Source of the DNA: Ciona intestinalis
Taxonomy: Eukaryota > Chordata > Ascidiacea > Phlebobranchia > Cionidae
Length of the DNA stretch: 64,000 nucleotides
Assembly (NCBI RefSeq): GCF_000224145.3
Contig: NC_020172.2
Span: 67,001 to 131,000 of the forward strand
Reading direction: 5' to 3'
The notes under the pieces: model-generated
Databases searched by the model: none
Told to the model about the DNA's origin: nothing
The model's input: the letters and a program-made list of their open reading frames with translations, nothing else
Shown: positions 14,312-26,297 of the stretch, in pieces
Layout: each line of letters opens with the position of its first letter
Position numbering within the stretch: position 1 is the stretch's first letter
Made by a program: the position numbers and the translations under genes

Positions 14312-17283
14312 TTAGTTCCAAACCTTCAAGAAAGAATCCCATGATCCGGTTGCAACTGCCATTCCATCTACAGTGATACCCAAACAACTAACGCGATTGT
14401 CGTGTCCAGCAAGAACACCTGAACAGAAATAGCAATTTATAAAATGTATTGTTTCCACTCCAGCATTTAAGATAGAGTAAGATTAACAAGTAATAGTGCA
14501 ACTGGTGGTACGCATGCAACTTGCAGCCTTGCGACTACTAAGAAGAAAGTTGGATGTTTAAAACGTCACATTGGTGAATTAGGTTACATCTGTTGTATCT
14601 TACTGTGAAGCTAACAGGGTACAATTGTTAAAATATAATACAAACGTTTACATTTATTGAAGCTAAGAATTTTATATTTAAATAGTTTTTAATATTTTGC
14701 ACCTGCTCTATCTCCTTTCATTGCATCCCAAATGTTGCAATTAAAATCGTCATAGCCAGCAAAGAAAAGCCGACCACTTCTACTAAACGCAACACTTGTA
14801 ATTCCACATGCAATGTTATCATTGCTGTAGATCATCAATTCTTGGTCTGAACGAATATCAAACAAGCGACAGGTAGCATCATCTGAACCAGTTCCAAATG
14901 CCATGTTGTTTGGAAACATCTGAGTTCATTGATATTAGAAATAATACCGAACATACAAAAATAGAAACGTACCGAAACAGCATTGATATCAGATTCATGA
15001 CCACTAAAAGTTTGTCGACACATCCCGTCTCGCAGATCCCACAGTTTAGCAGTGGCATCACATGCTCCGGATATAAATGTGTTTTTATCATCAGTTACAG
15101 AGAGTGACATAACGTCTCCTGTGTGTCCCGTGAATGCAGTAGTTTGCATGCCAGTTTCAATATCCCAAAGAGCACTAAACAAGAAATAAACTTGAATTCC
15201 AAAACAACTACTACCAAATTAAATCCCACATATTTAATCAACAAAAGGCAAAAAAAAAAAAAAAAACATTTGACCAACTATTGCTACAAGAGCTGCAGCT
15301 TTTATAGTAAATAGATATTTGATATTGATACAGGCTGACCTATTGTTAAACTTGTTCTGTTTAAACCCGACTTCTTACATGAAAACACAAACCAACAAAC
15401 GAATTAATGAGAAGAATAGATTGTCTAAGTTGCTACACAACAAGAGGTAGGAACTGCAGCCAACACAATAGTTACCAACAAATCAACAATGGCAAAAAAT
15501 GGATAAAGAAATACATTTTATGTAAGGCTCAATATTTATTACAAAAACCTTAATGATTAACCAGGTGTGTAAATTGTAAATATTATTAACCTAAAGAGTA
15601 AGCATCTTTGTCTACACTATAGTTTAATCCAAAAACTAAATATAACAATAAAGTTGCTTATTAATAAAATCTTGCAACAACATACATGTATTTTTATTAC
15701 ATATTTATTATCTACCATTGGTTTTGGTCACATAATTATTTAGGTTGTAAATACATAAAACACATGGATTCTTATGGAATGTAATATTTGCCTATTTCAC
15801 ATAACTTACCAGGTCATATCTCCAGAACTTGTAACAATACGTGTATCATCAAGGAAACGGCAACAAGACAAATACCCTGAATTTAAACAAAGTTCATATA
15901 AAATTATTTGCAAAGCTACAGGACAACAACTTGTGACAACAAGTTTAAAATTGAAAATGGTGAAACTAACTGTAGCAGTTCACTTATCGTATGAGCTATG
16001 TAAAGAATAAAGTCCTGAACAAGCAACAGCACTTAATATAATGCACAATGTAAGGTTTACCTGTATGTCCGTTTAATTCACGCGAAACTCTCACATTTCC
16101 TTCCCTTGTTTTGAGATTATACACAGAACAAATATTATCCAAACCTCCACAAGCTACAAAACTGCCAGATGGGGCGTAAGCACAAGTCATCACCCAACTT
16201 GATCGAAGTGGGATGGCATGTACCTGTTAATATTAACAAGGTTTATTTACTTTTTATATATCAATTCAGTTGATCTGTTTTTCTTGCCATTAGTTAATCT
16301 GAGCATCCACTAGAAGTAAAATTTAGTTGATAATCAATGTTGAATTTAATATACATCTGTTACCTTATTGGTTGTATAAGAATCCCATAAGATTAATTTC
16401 CCATCTTGTGAAGCACTGACAACGTGTCTGTTTTAAAAAAATAAAACAACTAAAAATAAAAATTATTAGGAGCATAGCATGATAACAGACTAATAGGTGT
16501 TGCAAATTGGTAATTGAATATATACATGTTATAAAAGTGGTTGTTAATAAGTGACAGAGCTGTAATTAACATTAAACCTAACAGGATATTTAACTGCATT
16601 TGCAAAAGCAGTTCTTGAACAATTTTTAGAATATAAACAGTCAATGTTAAAATATAGATAAAAGTAAAATCTTAGGTTCAAGCTAAACTACCACAGAGAA
16701 AAGTCAAAGTAAAAAAGATATATAAAGTAACCAAGATAAACAAACCTTGAATCAGTTCCCCAATGCATTGCATAAATTTTTGCTAAATGTCCTCGCAGTG
16801 TTCGTCTGGTTCGCATTTGAACGCGACCGATCGCATCAACATTGGAAGCGACCTAAACAACAAGACAATTTAAGATTGTTTGGTAAAGATACAAAATGGC
16901 ATAAAAATTGTACAACAAAAGACAAATGAAGTAAATTTTGTCACACAATTGCCTACCTCAGATAAAGATGAATCTTTTAACGCTTGACGTTTATCCTGAA
17001 AGACATAATTTTAATAAATGGAATAAACAATCACTTAAGAAATATAATATGAATATGTACTTTAATATGACATTGAAATTAATGCTATCAGGCAATGGTA
17101 AAATAAACCCGCTACATTATGAGTTGATATTATTGAAAAAAAGATCTTTGTATAACACAGTGTTAAACATCAACAATTATCAGGTTACAACTTATGTAAA
17201 TATACCCGAATTTCTTTTTTAATATTTTCTGCTTCATTTCTTAGTTCTTCAACATGTTGTTGTGAATTTGTTTGATTCGACAT
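14312..17283 (-). CDS. GNB1: G-protein beta subunit (Gnb1-4 type), complete
   Basis: Nine exons on the minus strand, in transcript order: 17206-17283, 16957-16995, 16746-16852, 16364-16427, 16061-16223, 15810-15876, 14973-15174, 14703-14919, 14312-14418. They join in phase to 347 residues. The N-terminal helix (about residues 1-45) pairs with G gamma in this family. Seven WD40 blades follow, with strongly conserved stretches such as [39 protein letters not shown] and the C-terminus [10 protein letters not shown]. The protein is about seven residues longer at the N-terminus than vertebrate Gnb1. It acts in heterotrimeric G-protein signalling at the plasma membrane. Similarity across the whole length favours the Gnb1-4 class over the divergent Gnb5; the exact orthologue number is inferred. 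Confidence 0.96.
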
Positions 17284-19490
17284 ATTGATTCAATCAGTTC
17301 ACAACTTAAATTTATTTTTAAACAATCCACTCCGAGTTAAAACGCAAAGCCCACAGATCCAACTTGTTGTTCAACTTCAAATCATCAGTATGAAGTTAAT
17401 CCAAATAATAATGACGTGTCTGAATAATTGGATGCAGTGCACTCTTGGTTAACAGATCCCTTCAATATTTTCAATGATGTTAACAAACACTTTGTAAAGA
17501 CGTTCACACTATACCAGCTGAAAATTGATAAAACATAAGTAGTATGTATATCATTAGATATAAATGTTACATTGGTACAACCAATAAATCCTATTATCTT
17601 TTATGTATTATCCTAACCACTCAATTATCTTTTATCAGTCTAGTAATGACAATTAACTAACCCCTTCAAACACCTTTATTTAAGAAGCCTAATGAATTTA
17701 CATCAAACAATAACATGCTTGTGTTGACGAAATTGCATAAATGTACATCACATAAACTTGATTATGAACTCATAAGTAACTAAAAATTGAAATAATGTTA
17801 CTGCACACTTAACTTGACACAAAACATAATCGTAAGGTACGTGTCACAGTATTGCCCTGTGACCTTATTTAAAGCCAGTTACGTGAACATCCCTATTTTA
17901 ACTGTACGATTGTCTTGTCTATACACGCAATAATGCTGATGATCCAAGATTCCTTTATTTCTGACTGTTCAATCAGAGACATTGTAAAATAGACATAATT
18001 TGTCAAATAATAAATGACAATACGATGTTATGTTGTAATAATCATGATTAAGCAAATGTAGGTTCATTTTAAAAATTCTCTTTAGAAAATAATTTTCTGA
18101 TTGCGCCACTGATCAATTAGACGAAAATTTTTTTTCACAGGATACTTGTTGCATTGGTGCACTTTAACGCTTATTTATCTGAGTTTAATAAAGTATATTC
18201 TACTTAATAAAACCCATGTACACAACTATGAACTTTTTTTCTTTAAAAAAAGTATATAGCCTATTTACGTGATTGAAGAGATAACAAAACAGTTGAAATA
18301 TTTGAGGATTTGCAAAATTGTAACTAAAGCTATTTAGATAAAAAACAATTGTTTTTACAAGTTCTTAGCAATGTTTAAAGGTTTATGCAAACCAATGATA
18401 AAAGTTTATTTTAATTAATCAAAAATTTAAAGAACTTGAATAATATTCTTGGGATTTCATTGCTAGTGTGTGCTGGACTTCCAAGTGTGCTTTAGACTAC
18501 TAGTTTTGATAAAACCTGTTGATATACAGTCTAATACGTGGGTAATATATTAAAAACAGTCCATCTGTAGCTAATGATAATAAAAACATATTTTCATTTT
18601 AATAAACAAAACATATTTAACACCCTAAAGATAAAAAATGCTTAAAACCACTCATACCTTAACACCAAAATCAATATCTGGACATTCTCATTAAAAAACT
18701 AAATATGCCTTGTTAGTATTTGCTGTGATCTTAAAAACTAGAACAGTAATATTAAGATAGGTCTTTTAACAACAGATAATAGTTGGTAAAATTAATTTAC
18801 CAATAAATACAATGGGTATACCTTTAAAATTAACCATAAAATAATAACAAAACAAGTACATAAACGATCGAAATAACTACATCACGATACAGTACAATGA
18901 AGGTAACTTAAAATGAACAACCAGTTTTCCCTTTGAAACTAATGTTCTATTGTCCACAGCTGTGTAACTAAATGTCTATTTTAAAATAATAGTAGAGTTA
19001 CATTGCAAATACAATCTACTAGAAACGTTTGCTTAGCATAATGACAGAATCACAGACACGCCCCGGCTGGCTCGAGACGCAGTTCTAAATACCCGGATGT
19101 ACAATCGTTACGCTTGACGTACTTCCAGTTATGGATGAGTGATTTCCTTTCATATTTGTTATGAATAAAACATAACAAACTGTCGTTTCTAAACAGGTAT
19201 TACATTTTAGTCGACAGTACAAAGCTGTTGATATAAAACTTTTATTTAATTTACCAAAATGTGGTTTAACAAAATCCCACCGTTCGAAGAAGACCAAATG
19301 AAATGGGCACATAAGTTAAATTACGTAATACGAAAAAACGCAAATTTTGAAATTTGTATGCGTATTAGTATTAATAATAAAAATCACGAAGGCTTAGAAT
19401 CGTACAAATGTATAGGGCTATACAGACTCTGCATACGGAAACGTGCGCGATATTAACGAAATAGGGCAAAGTCACATTTCCGGTGCCGTA
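17284..19490. other. Intergenic, upstream of GNB
   Basis: AT-rich DNA that should hold the GNB 5' UTR and promoter on the minus strand. No TATA element or conserved block stood out. A 65-codon plus-strand frame at 19259-19456 begins with MWFNKIPPFEEDQMKWAHKL, but it has no recognisable domain or splice partner, so I leave it uncalled. Confidence 0.4.
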
Positions 19491-19493
19491 ATA

Positions 19494-19740
19494 TGTTAGT
19501 TCCGATTGATACATTTGTACCGGTGTCGTAATACATTTGTTTCGATTGATATATTTGTAGCGGGCGCTATTGCCCCAGAGCCGAGACGCTACTGCGCATG
19601 CGCAGTAAGTCGGAACAAATACAATACGAGCTCTAATAAATACGTAAAAAAATTCCGAGCAAAAATATTATTTTATTTTTCTTATTTTCAATATTATTTT
19701 TTTACTGGCAATAACATGCTAGTAACCTACATAGATGTAT
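19494..19740. repeat. Dispersed repeat, family with gtcgtaatatatt / gcgctactgcgcatgcg motifs
   Basis: About 250 bp that align base by base with 33469-33705: the same order of gtcgtaata, gattgatatatttgta, cgggcgctattg, gctactgcgcat, cggaacaaatacaa, and finally ataacatgctagt-acctac. The first 50 bases are themselves doubled here. An inverted, better-bounded relative occupies 34633-35202. Confidence 0.7.
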
Positions 19741-19749
19741 GCCAAATTA

Positions 19750-20460
19750 TAGAGTAGAATGGGGGAAGATGGGACACTTAGTCAGAAGAGACTTTTTTAA
19801 TTTTCTTTTTTCGGACACCTATTTATTAATAATCTGGAAAATAATGTTATGGTATGGTGGTGGAAGATGCGACACTTTGTCAGACGAGACTTTTTTTAAT
19901 TTTCTTTTTACGGACCCCCCTTTATTGATAACCAGGAAAATAAGGTTACAGAATTATTCGACAGTATTATCACGACTTTATAAAAACGCCCGTCAAAGCT
20001 GATTACTATTTTTAAATATTAAAAAAATATGTAAAATAGAAACAGTATACTTTGAACAGGTAAAAAATGCAAAATAGTAAGGTGCTATTTTTTAATGCTC
20101 GCTAAATCACATTGAAGCTAATAAATTTTTTTTAGTTTGCGTGTGCGAACGATTATATTATAGTTTCATAGCTTTACAGAACAACCTTGAATATTTCGTA
20201 CAGTTTGATTTTGTCTCATAAAACTAGTTTTAGTTTTGTAAAAAAACACTGATATATAAGCATGAAGAAAATAGACAGGGAGCAATATGACTTTAATTTG
20301 AGGGGAAAACACCAAAAAAATATCGTTAAACATATGAAGTTTACATGGCAAAGAAAACTAGCACATAGCCTGTCAAACTCGGTAGGTTTAACCACAAGTT
20401 GCAGAATACTGCTAGTGTAAATATATTTCAATTTAGAGTCCCATCTTCCCCCACATTGTA
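19750..20460. repeat. Inverted-repeat element capped by gggggaagatgggacac, about 700 bp
   Basis: The left end is tagaatgggggaagatgggac and the right end is gagtcccatcttcccccaca, an inverted pair. The first 105 bases occur twice in tandem (the second copy starts near 19855). The interior (attattcgacagtattatca, aacgcccgtcaaagctga) recurs at 21201-21600, inverted at 21588-21878 and 33150-33270, direct at 33818-34080, and in part at 40700-40883. There is no transposase frame. Confidence 0.75.
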
Positions 20461-20929
20461 GTTTTGTATGTTTTCATTGCCAAACTTTGAAAGATTTGCT
20501 TGTAATTTAGTAATTTATACCCATGTTATACCTCAGGGGGTTTTCAACTATAAGATACTAATATAATAAAAATATTTTAGTTTGAAAATATATTCGAAAT
20601 TTGGTCATTTGCACTTGGTGATAATTTATAAGAAGTGGCTTCTGCCAAAAACAGAGCAGTAGTACCCAATTTGTAGCAAAAATATAAACTTTATCAATAG
20701 TTATTATTATTTTCTGTTCATACCAGTTCATATACATTTTAGGATACAATATTTATCCATTGATGTTCGAACATTACCCATTGTCGTTCAAACAATACCA
20801 ATTGTTATGCAATAATATAATGTATAGGCAACAAAAACTATAGCAGTAGGGAAAGAAAAAGAATGTTTAGACCTAATTTTCAAAGCGTACAGTATTATTT
20901 CGTGTTATTTTACGTATATTCCTATTTAT

Positions 20930-21878
20930 AAATACACTTAATATTCAAAATTAACAATGATTTTAAACTGTCCCATCTTATCCTGTGTTTTTTAGAATTT
21001 GTAAAATTTCACCTGTTGTGCAGATCGCTAAATAACTCCTCGTGTGTTTTATTATATTTTATTAAATTGGTGTCAATTAATAAAGGAATGATAGTACTAA
21101 TTCGTGGTATTGCCCAAAAACCGTCATCCATTTTGATTTTGGAAATATTTGGCAATATGTGCTTAAGTGTCCCATCTTCTCCCATTGTACTATACAGAAG
21201 TATAGTACAATGGGACAGTAATATCTTTATAAAACGCTTTAAAGCTGATTACCGTTTTAAAATATTTAAAAAAAACATGTAAAATAGAGACACTAGATTT
21301 TGAATAGGTAAAAAACTGCGAAATAGTAAGGTTTTAATATTGAATCTTGCAAAAATAGTACTTAAGTCGATGAAATATCGTAGTTTGCAAGTGTGAACGA
21401 TTAAACTAGTTTCATAGCTTTATAAAACAACCCTGAATATTTCGTACAGTTTGATTTTGTCTGATAAAACTAGTTTTGATTTTGTAAAAAAAAAATATAT
21501 ATATGCATAGGTAAAATAGGTAGGGGTAAATATGATTTTAATTTAAAATAAAAAGAGTAAAAAAATATCAGTTTAAAGTTAGCCCTTATAGTATAATGGG
21601 GGAAGATGGGCTAATTAGTTTAAAACGTGCTCATTCATTAGATCTGTGAACTCTTGTTTTACCTGTTTAAAGTATACTGTTTTTATTTTACATATTTTGT
21701 TTATTATTAAAAAACAGTAATCAGCTTTGACGGGCGTTTTATAAAGTCGTGATAATACTGTCGAATAATTCTGTAACCTTGTTTTCCTGATTATCATTAA
21801 ATAGGGGTCCGTAAAAGAAAAATTAAAAGAAAAGTCTCGTCTGACAAAGTGTCCTATCTTCCCCCACCCTACTATACT
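20930..21878. repeat. Compound cluster of the gggggaagatggg family
   Basis: Three pieces abut. 20930-21195 is a module (tgtcccatcttatcctgtg ... aatatgtgcttaagtgtccc) whose relative follows at 21885-22080. 21201-21600 is a direct copy of the 19750 element interior. 21588-21878 is an inverted copy ending in tcttcccccaccctactata. This looks like repeated insertion of the family into itself. Confidence 0.6.
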
Positions 21879-22135
21879 TCAAATAAAATACACAATCAAA
21901 AGATTGAGTGTCCTGTCTTATCCTGTGTGTTTTCGAATTTTTAAAATTTCACCTAAGGTGCGAGACGAATCGCTAAGTAACTTTCCAAGTGTTTTAGTAT
22001 ATAGTTTTTTTATATTTTGATTTGGGGAATACTTGTGAATATGTGTTTAAGTGTCCAATCTTTCCCAACTGTACTATATATCGCACGGGTAAGTGGTAGA
22101 ATTCTCTTTTAGTACTTTGAAACCAAAATCTAATG

Positions 22136-22890
22136 CAGTGGTTCTTAAACTGGGGGGAGGGTGTAACACTTGGAAGGGGGGCGCGAAAAACTTGAAAATA
22201 AAGTGTTATATGTCTTATTATAGTGGTGTTCAAAAGGCTTAAATACGACGCAAGCAAAAGTTAAATTAAAATAGCAAACCTTTAAAGGTGGCTGTACACA
22301 GTATACGGAATTCGTCCGTTTTGTCTGTTTTGTCCTGATTTTGCTGCCGCATGCGGAACTCGGTAATGGGTTTGCATACGACTTCGCATGCGAATTCGCA
22401 CGCTGGATACTGTGTACGGCCACCTTTAGTCTGTTTTTAAACCTCTTACACATGCTAAATGATGAGGTGTCAATTCCTATTATGACGCGAATAATCGCCG
22501 TGTGAATTGCTATTATGTCTTAATTAATTGCCAGACAAAACATTCGCTATCATGATGCAATGAATCCCCACTATTTCGTAACAAACTGTCCACCTGGCTA
22601 AGAAAAACATGGCAAATATAAAGCTAAACTATGACGCAAACGTAAACGGAACGGTTATTTGATTTCACTTTTGCGTTGATCGCGATAAATGTGTTTTACG
22701 CAGTAATACAGGTCCAGTCAACCAACGGGGCGCGGTTTAAAGCATGTCCAATATGTCAGGTTTGGCTGTGGTGTATTATGGCAGAACTTAATTGAACACC
22801 ACTGTGATAATTTAACAAAAAGGGGGAGGAGGCGCAAGTTTGTTGAGATCTTCATTGGGGGGTGTGCTTCAAAAAGTTTAAGAACCCCTG
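22136..22890. mobile_element. hAT-type non-autonomous element with perfect 8-bp target duplication
   Basis: The element begins cagtggttcttaaactgggg and ends gtttaagaacccctg, so the termini are inverted repeats of the CAGNGGTTCT class typical of hAT transposons. It is flanked by the identical 8-mer ATCTAATG at 22128-22135 and 22891-22898. A sister copy lies at 27372-28041. No transposase frame is present. It has itself been entered by another element at 22285-22426. Confidence 0.9.
22285..22426. mobile_element. Small TA-flanked inverted-repeat element nested in the hAT-type element
   Basis: The termini aaggtggctgtacacagtat and atactgtgtacggccacctt are inverted repeats of about 20 bp, flanked by TA on both sides (22283-22284 and 22427-22428). 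This is the target duplication of Tc1/mariner-type elements. The 142-bp interior is CpG-rich. The sister hAT-type copy near 27590 lacks it and so provides an empty site. Confidence 0.8.
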
Positions 22891-23180
22891 ATCTAATGCA
22901 TTGTCGCACAGTCGTATTTTCTAGCTGTGGTTTTATTCTTTTTTTTCTAACTGCTGAGAGTGGCGAATCTTATGAATCGAAATTCAATTGGAGTCGCGAC
23001 TTCATCATTGCAGTATATGCAGGCGATATACACGCACACACAAAAACAGGGGCGAGAATAACGATATATAACCAATATGAAATAGGGAAAACTGTGCGAC
23101 CAGGGGGTATTATGATAAGCCTTTATTGAAAAGGTTAGTTAGTATTTGGGTCTTTTAATTGTAGTTTCTCGAATGTTCTT

Positions 23181-23962
23181 TTATTGAGCACGGTAGTGGT
23201 CATATAGATCCTTTTTGAACACGTTAGTGGTCATATAGATCCTTTTTCGTCGAACAGTTGTTCTTGGCTTTGTTGTTGTTGTTGTTGTTGTTGTTGTTGC
23301 TGATAGGGTGATTATTTTCCGCACTTATCCTAATTCTCAATTCTAGCATTTTTCTTTAATCTCTTGATTGAAATCAAATCGTAATATATATTTATAATTT
23401 TCAGACTAAATTTTCAGATTTAAAACCGCACGATAAGCGATTAATTAACGATTACTTTCCTCATGCACTTTACATAGCGGAAACACTGTCTGGAGTTTGG
23501 CGGGGAACAACGGCACATGTTATATAAGATAAGAAATCCACACAACGATTCACGACTGAATCAAACTATTAGCATATAAGTGGGGACGCATTAAATGCAC
23601 TACTCTTATACCGTATTATCATTAATCGTAATTGAAACATTATTTTTAATTCAACATCATATGATTAATATTAACTTCTAACATTACCTAATTACTGAGT
23701 GATTACGGTTTGTCAAAATTCATGAAAACAAACGTTTTTAAGCGACGACAACGTTAACTAGTGTAAGTTTACAATAAACACATGGTACAGGAGTTGTACA
23801 AAGCGTATTTACACATATTCTTTACCAATCACTCAATCCTCATACGTCATAAGTTTCATTAGTTATAATACATGTATAAATACATTCTGCCTACTGCTCT
23901 ACAGTCACCAATGGCGACTAGAACCCGTTTTGTTGGTTACTTCAGATTTGTTTTTGTTCGAG
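23181..23962 (+). repeat. Direct duplication, upstream copy
   Basis: Two blocks, 23181-23440 and 23661-23962, match 25234-25445 and 25572-25874 in the same order and orientation. Shared marks are gagcacggtagtggtcatat, ttcgtcgaacagttgttctt, acatggtacaggagttgtac and cagtcaccaatggcgac. This copy has a longer GTT microsatellite (near 23270) and a second tandem piece of gtagtggtcatatagatcct. The blocks flank the secreted peptide gene at 24191. Confidence 0.8.
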
Positions 23963-24057
23963 CCCAGTCGACGTTGTAGTACAAGGGTTAACTATAATAT
24001 AGCAGGGTGGGGGTAGATGGGACACCTTTCATTTTGTTTTCTCTTTTCATGTGGTAG

Positions 24058-24107
24058 NNNNNNNNNNNNNNNNNNNNNNNNNNNNNNNNNNNNNNNNNNN
24101 NNNNNNN
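24058..24107. other. Assembly gap (50 N)
   Basis: A run of 50 N, a conventional size for a gap of unknown length. The sequence just before it (gcagggtgggggtagatggg) is the left end of a gggtggggg-family element, so a repeat probably broke the assembly. Any upstream exon of the peptide gene at 24191 could be hidden here. Confidence 0.95.
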
Positions 24108-24190
24108 TATTTCATCAGTTCTTCAAAAGAAATAACGTGAGTAACTGATTTGCTCTTTGTATGGCTGGTAGTAATCATGTTTTATTGCAG

Positions 24191-24714
24191 ATGAACAAGT
24201 CAGCACTTCTACTTTTGCTTCTCATCGGACTTCTCGTCCTCACTGAAACTACTAGTGCGTTTTTTTGGTCTCGTCGTCGTACTCGTCGTCGCGGTTATAA
24301 CCAACAGAAAATGCCACAAATGAACGAAAGTAAGTTTTAGATACAAAAAGGAAACATTCTTTTAACCGTGTATTAAAAGTAATTCTTCTTATTTATATGT
24401 AAAAGCTAACAGCGTAATTAACTTTAACATACGGGTTCAAGGCTTGTCGCTGCTACCATTATGCGCGTGTGTGTCATTGGGCAAGACACATAACAAACAA
24501 TTTTTTCAACCCTGTTGTCACTAATGGGTTGGGCTAATTGGCACTCATTTAAAAAATTAAAAATAAAACTATTACCCACGAAGTATATACTTGGTAACAG
24601 TTACATTTATTTATTCATTATGATTGTTTAAATCACTAATAAGCAAATTTATTTTTAGTTTCAGACATGCTATCTGAAGAGTTTTTAACCTCGTCTCAAC
24701 TTGCACAAGAGTAA
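24191..24714 (+). CDS. Small secreted arginine-rich peptide precursor, unassigned
   Basis: Two exons join in phase: 24191-24329 and 24659-24714, giving 64 residues. The ATG follows a 3' splice site (ttttattgcag) directly, so the 5' leader comes from an upstream exon or from spliced-leader trans-splicing. Residues 1-23 are a textbook signal peptide: MNKSA, then a run of leucine and isoleucine, then TETTSA before the predicted cut. The next section is strongly basic and aromatic (FFWSRRRTRRRGYN). The C-terminal third is acidic (ISDMLSEEFLTSSQLAQE). Signal, cationic core and anionic tail is the layout of several tunicate antimicrobial peptide precursors, but the basic run could equally be a convertase site in a neuropeptide-like precursor. 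I recognise no family. There are no cysteines. AATAAA follows the stop by 46 bases. Confidence 0.7.
24432..24606 (+). repeat. tRNA-derived SINE fragment, 5' truncated
   Basis: It starts at the B-box-like gggttcaaggc and continues with the shared SINE body (gtcgctgctaccatt, ttgggcaagacac, cactaatgggttg, then the tail acccacgaagtatatacttg). It lies in the single intron of the peptide gene. The fullest relative is at 33272-33450. Confidence 0.8.
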
Positions 24715-24760
24715 TTACCCAAACGTGTATAAGCTGCACACAACACACTCGTACAATTTT

Positions 24761-24766
24761 AATAAA
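24761..24766 (+). terminator. Polyadenylation signal of the small peptide gene
   Basis: AATAAA lies 46 bases after the TAA of the peptide gene, a normal distance for a short 3' UTR. Confidence 0.6.
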
Positions 24767-25233
24767 TTAAACACCAGCAAAACATATACCTATATAAATT
24801 CCACTGTTATTTATGTCCTGACATACTTTAGATAGGTTGTTGCTATTAATTCAGACAATGCTGATCTTCTCATACACATACTAAAACATATTTGTGTTTC
24901 TGCTAGCTGAGTTCCACAAAAATGTGCTAAGTTTTGGTCGTATGCTTTTAACAAGTATGACATGTGTCAAATGAATGGTTTTATTTGTTTAATTTATTGG
25001 TAGTAGGTACTGCAACAATAAATTATTAACAAAAGCAAAATATACAGAACAGTAAAGCCACATGTTAATCTGCACAAAACAGAAGTTTATTCAAACATAA
25101 AAGTTTGGGTATCATACCACATACTTTATACAGACAACCAAATACACTTTGACAAAGAAGTCAGAATGGCTTTTACATCACAAACACTGTTTTAATGATG
25201 TTTTTCGAAGGAAGTAGCAATAAAGCTCTGACA

Positions 25234-25874
25234 TTATTGAGCACGGTAGTGGTCATATAGATCCTTTTTCGTCGAACAGTTGTTCTTGGCTTTGTTGTTG
25301 TTGTTGCTGATAGGGCGATTTTTGCCGCACTTATTCTAATTCTCAATTCTAGCATTTTTCCTTAACTTCTTGATTGAAATCAAATCGTAATATATATTTA
25401 TAATTTTTAGACTGAATTTTCAGATTTAAAACCGCACAATTAGCGTGTGTGCATCGAAGCGTAGACGAGGGCCTTTTTCTTATCGTTAACTTCGGTATAA
25501 ACACCGCGTCTTTCGTTTCTTCGCTCTTTTAGTTTACCACTCGCAATAAATCATTATGCAGCCGCCACAGTATGAATAATATTAACTTCTAACATTATCT
25601 ATAATACTGCGTGATTACGGTTTATCCAAATTCACAAAAACAAACGTCTTTAGGCGACGACAAGGTTAACTAGTGTAAGTTTACATGTCAACACATGGTA
25701 CAGGAGTTGTACAAAGCGTATTTACACATATTCTTTACCGAACTTTCAATCGTTATACGTCTTAAGTTTAATGAGTTATAATACACCAATTAAATTCATT
25801 TTATCTACTGCTCCACAGTCACCAATGGCGACCGAAACCTGCTGTGTTGGTTACTTTTGATTTGTTTTTGATCG
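25234..25874 (+). repeat. Direct duplication, downstream copy
   Basis: This is the partner of 23181-23962. The GTT run is shorter and the spacer between the two conserved blocks (25446-25571) is unrelated to that of the first copy. No second peptide gene follows it before the MFSD8 promoter at 26256, so if a gene was duplicated along with it, that gene has been lost. Confidence 0.8.
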
Positions 25875-26255
25875 ATCTCATGCATTAGATATCTGTGTGA
25901 TCTCTTGTATTGCCAATTGTTTTCTTTGTATTTTGAATAAATTTTATTCTTCGTTTTTTGAAACTTTGATTATACATTTTTATCCCATTTCAGCATTTTT
26001 ATGAACAAACATTGTTTTTTTGTTAATAGCCCTTATGCCTCCCTGAAAGGATTGTGTTTGGAAAAAGAAAGAAGTTACTTGGGAGAGAGAGAACATGAAA
26101 AAAAGGGATTGTCACTCGCCGAATAAATACAACAATCATCACTAATCAAACCACTCACCGTCACCGGTACGTGTTGCGTAAGCGTGGTTACTAAGTATGT
26201 TAGCGTGTATGGTAAGTTCTAAGACTAAAGGATATAATTTCTATGTGTATGTAGG
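25875..26255. other. Intergenic between duplication and MFSD8 promoter
   Basis: No open frame, repeat copy or RNA gene was seen. The stretch ends in the region immediately upstream of a good TATA box. Confidence 0.4.
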
Positions 26256-26264
26256 TATAAAAGG
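26256..26264 (+). promoter_or_regulatory. TATA box of the MFSD8-like gene
   Basis: TATAAAAGG lies 34 bases before the ATG at 26298. Transcription starting about 30 bases downstream would leave a 5' UTR of only about ten bases. Confidence 0.6.
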
Positions 26265-26297
26265 CGAAGTGCTATTGATCACAGTGGGATATTTCGC

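Noticed and set aside
22896..23129. 77-codon frame starting in the hAT-type target duplication
   Set aside because: Its start lies in the 8-bp duplication and it has no family or splice support.
23268..23300. GTT run as a coding polyvaline or polyleucine tract
   Set aside because: Copy number differs between the two duplicated blocks and the flanking frames are closed; it is a microsatellite.
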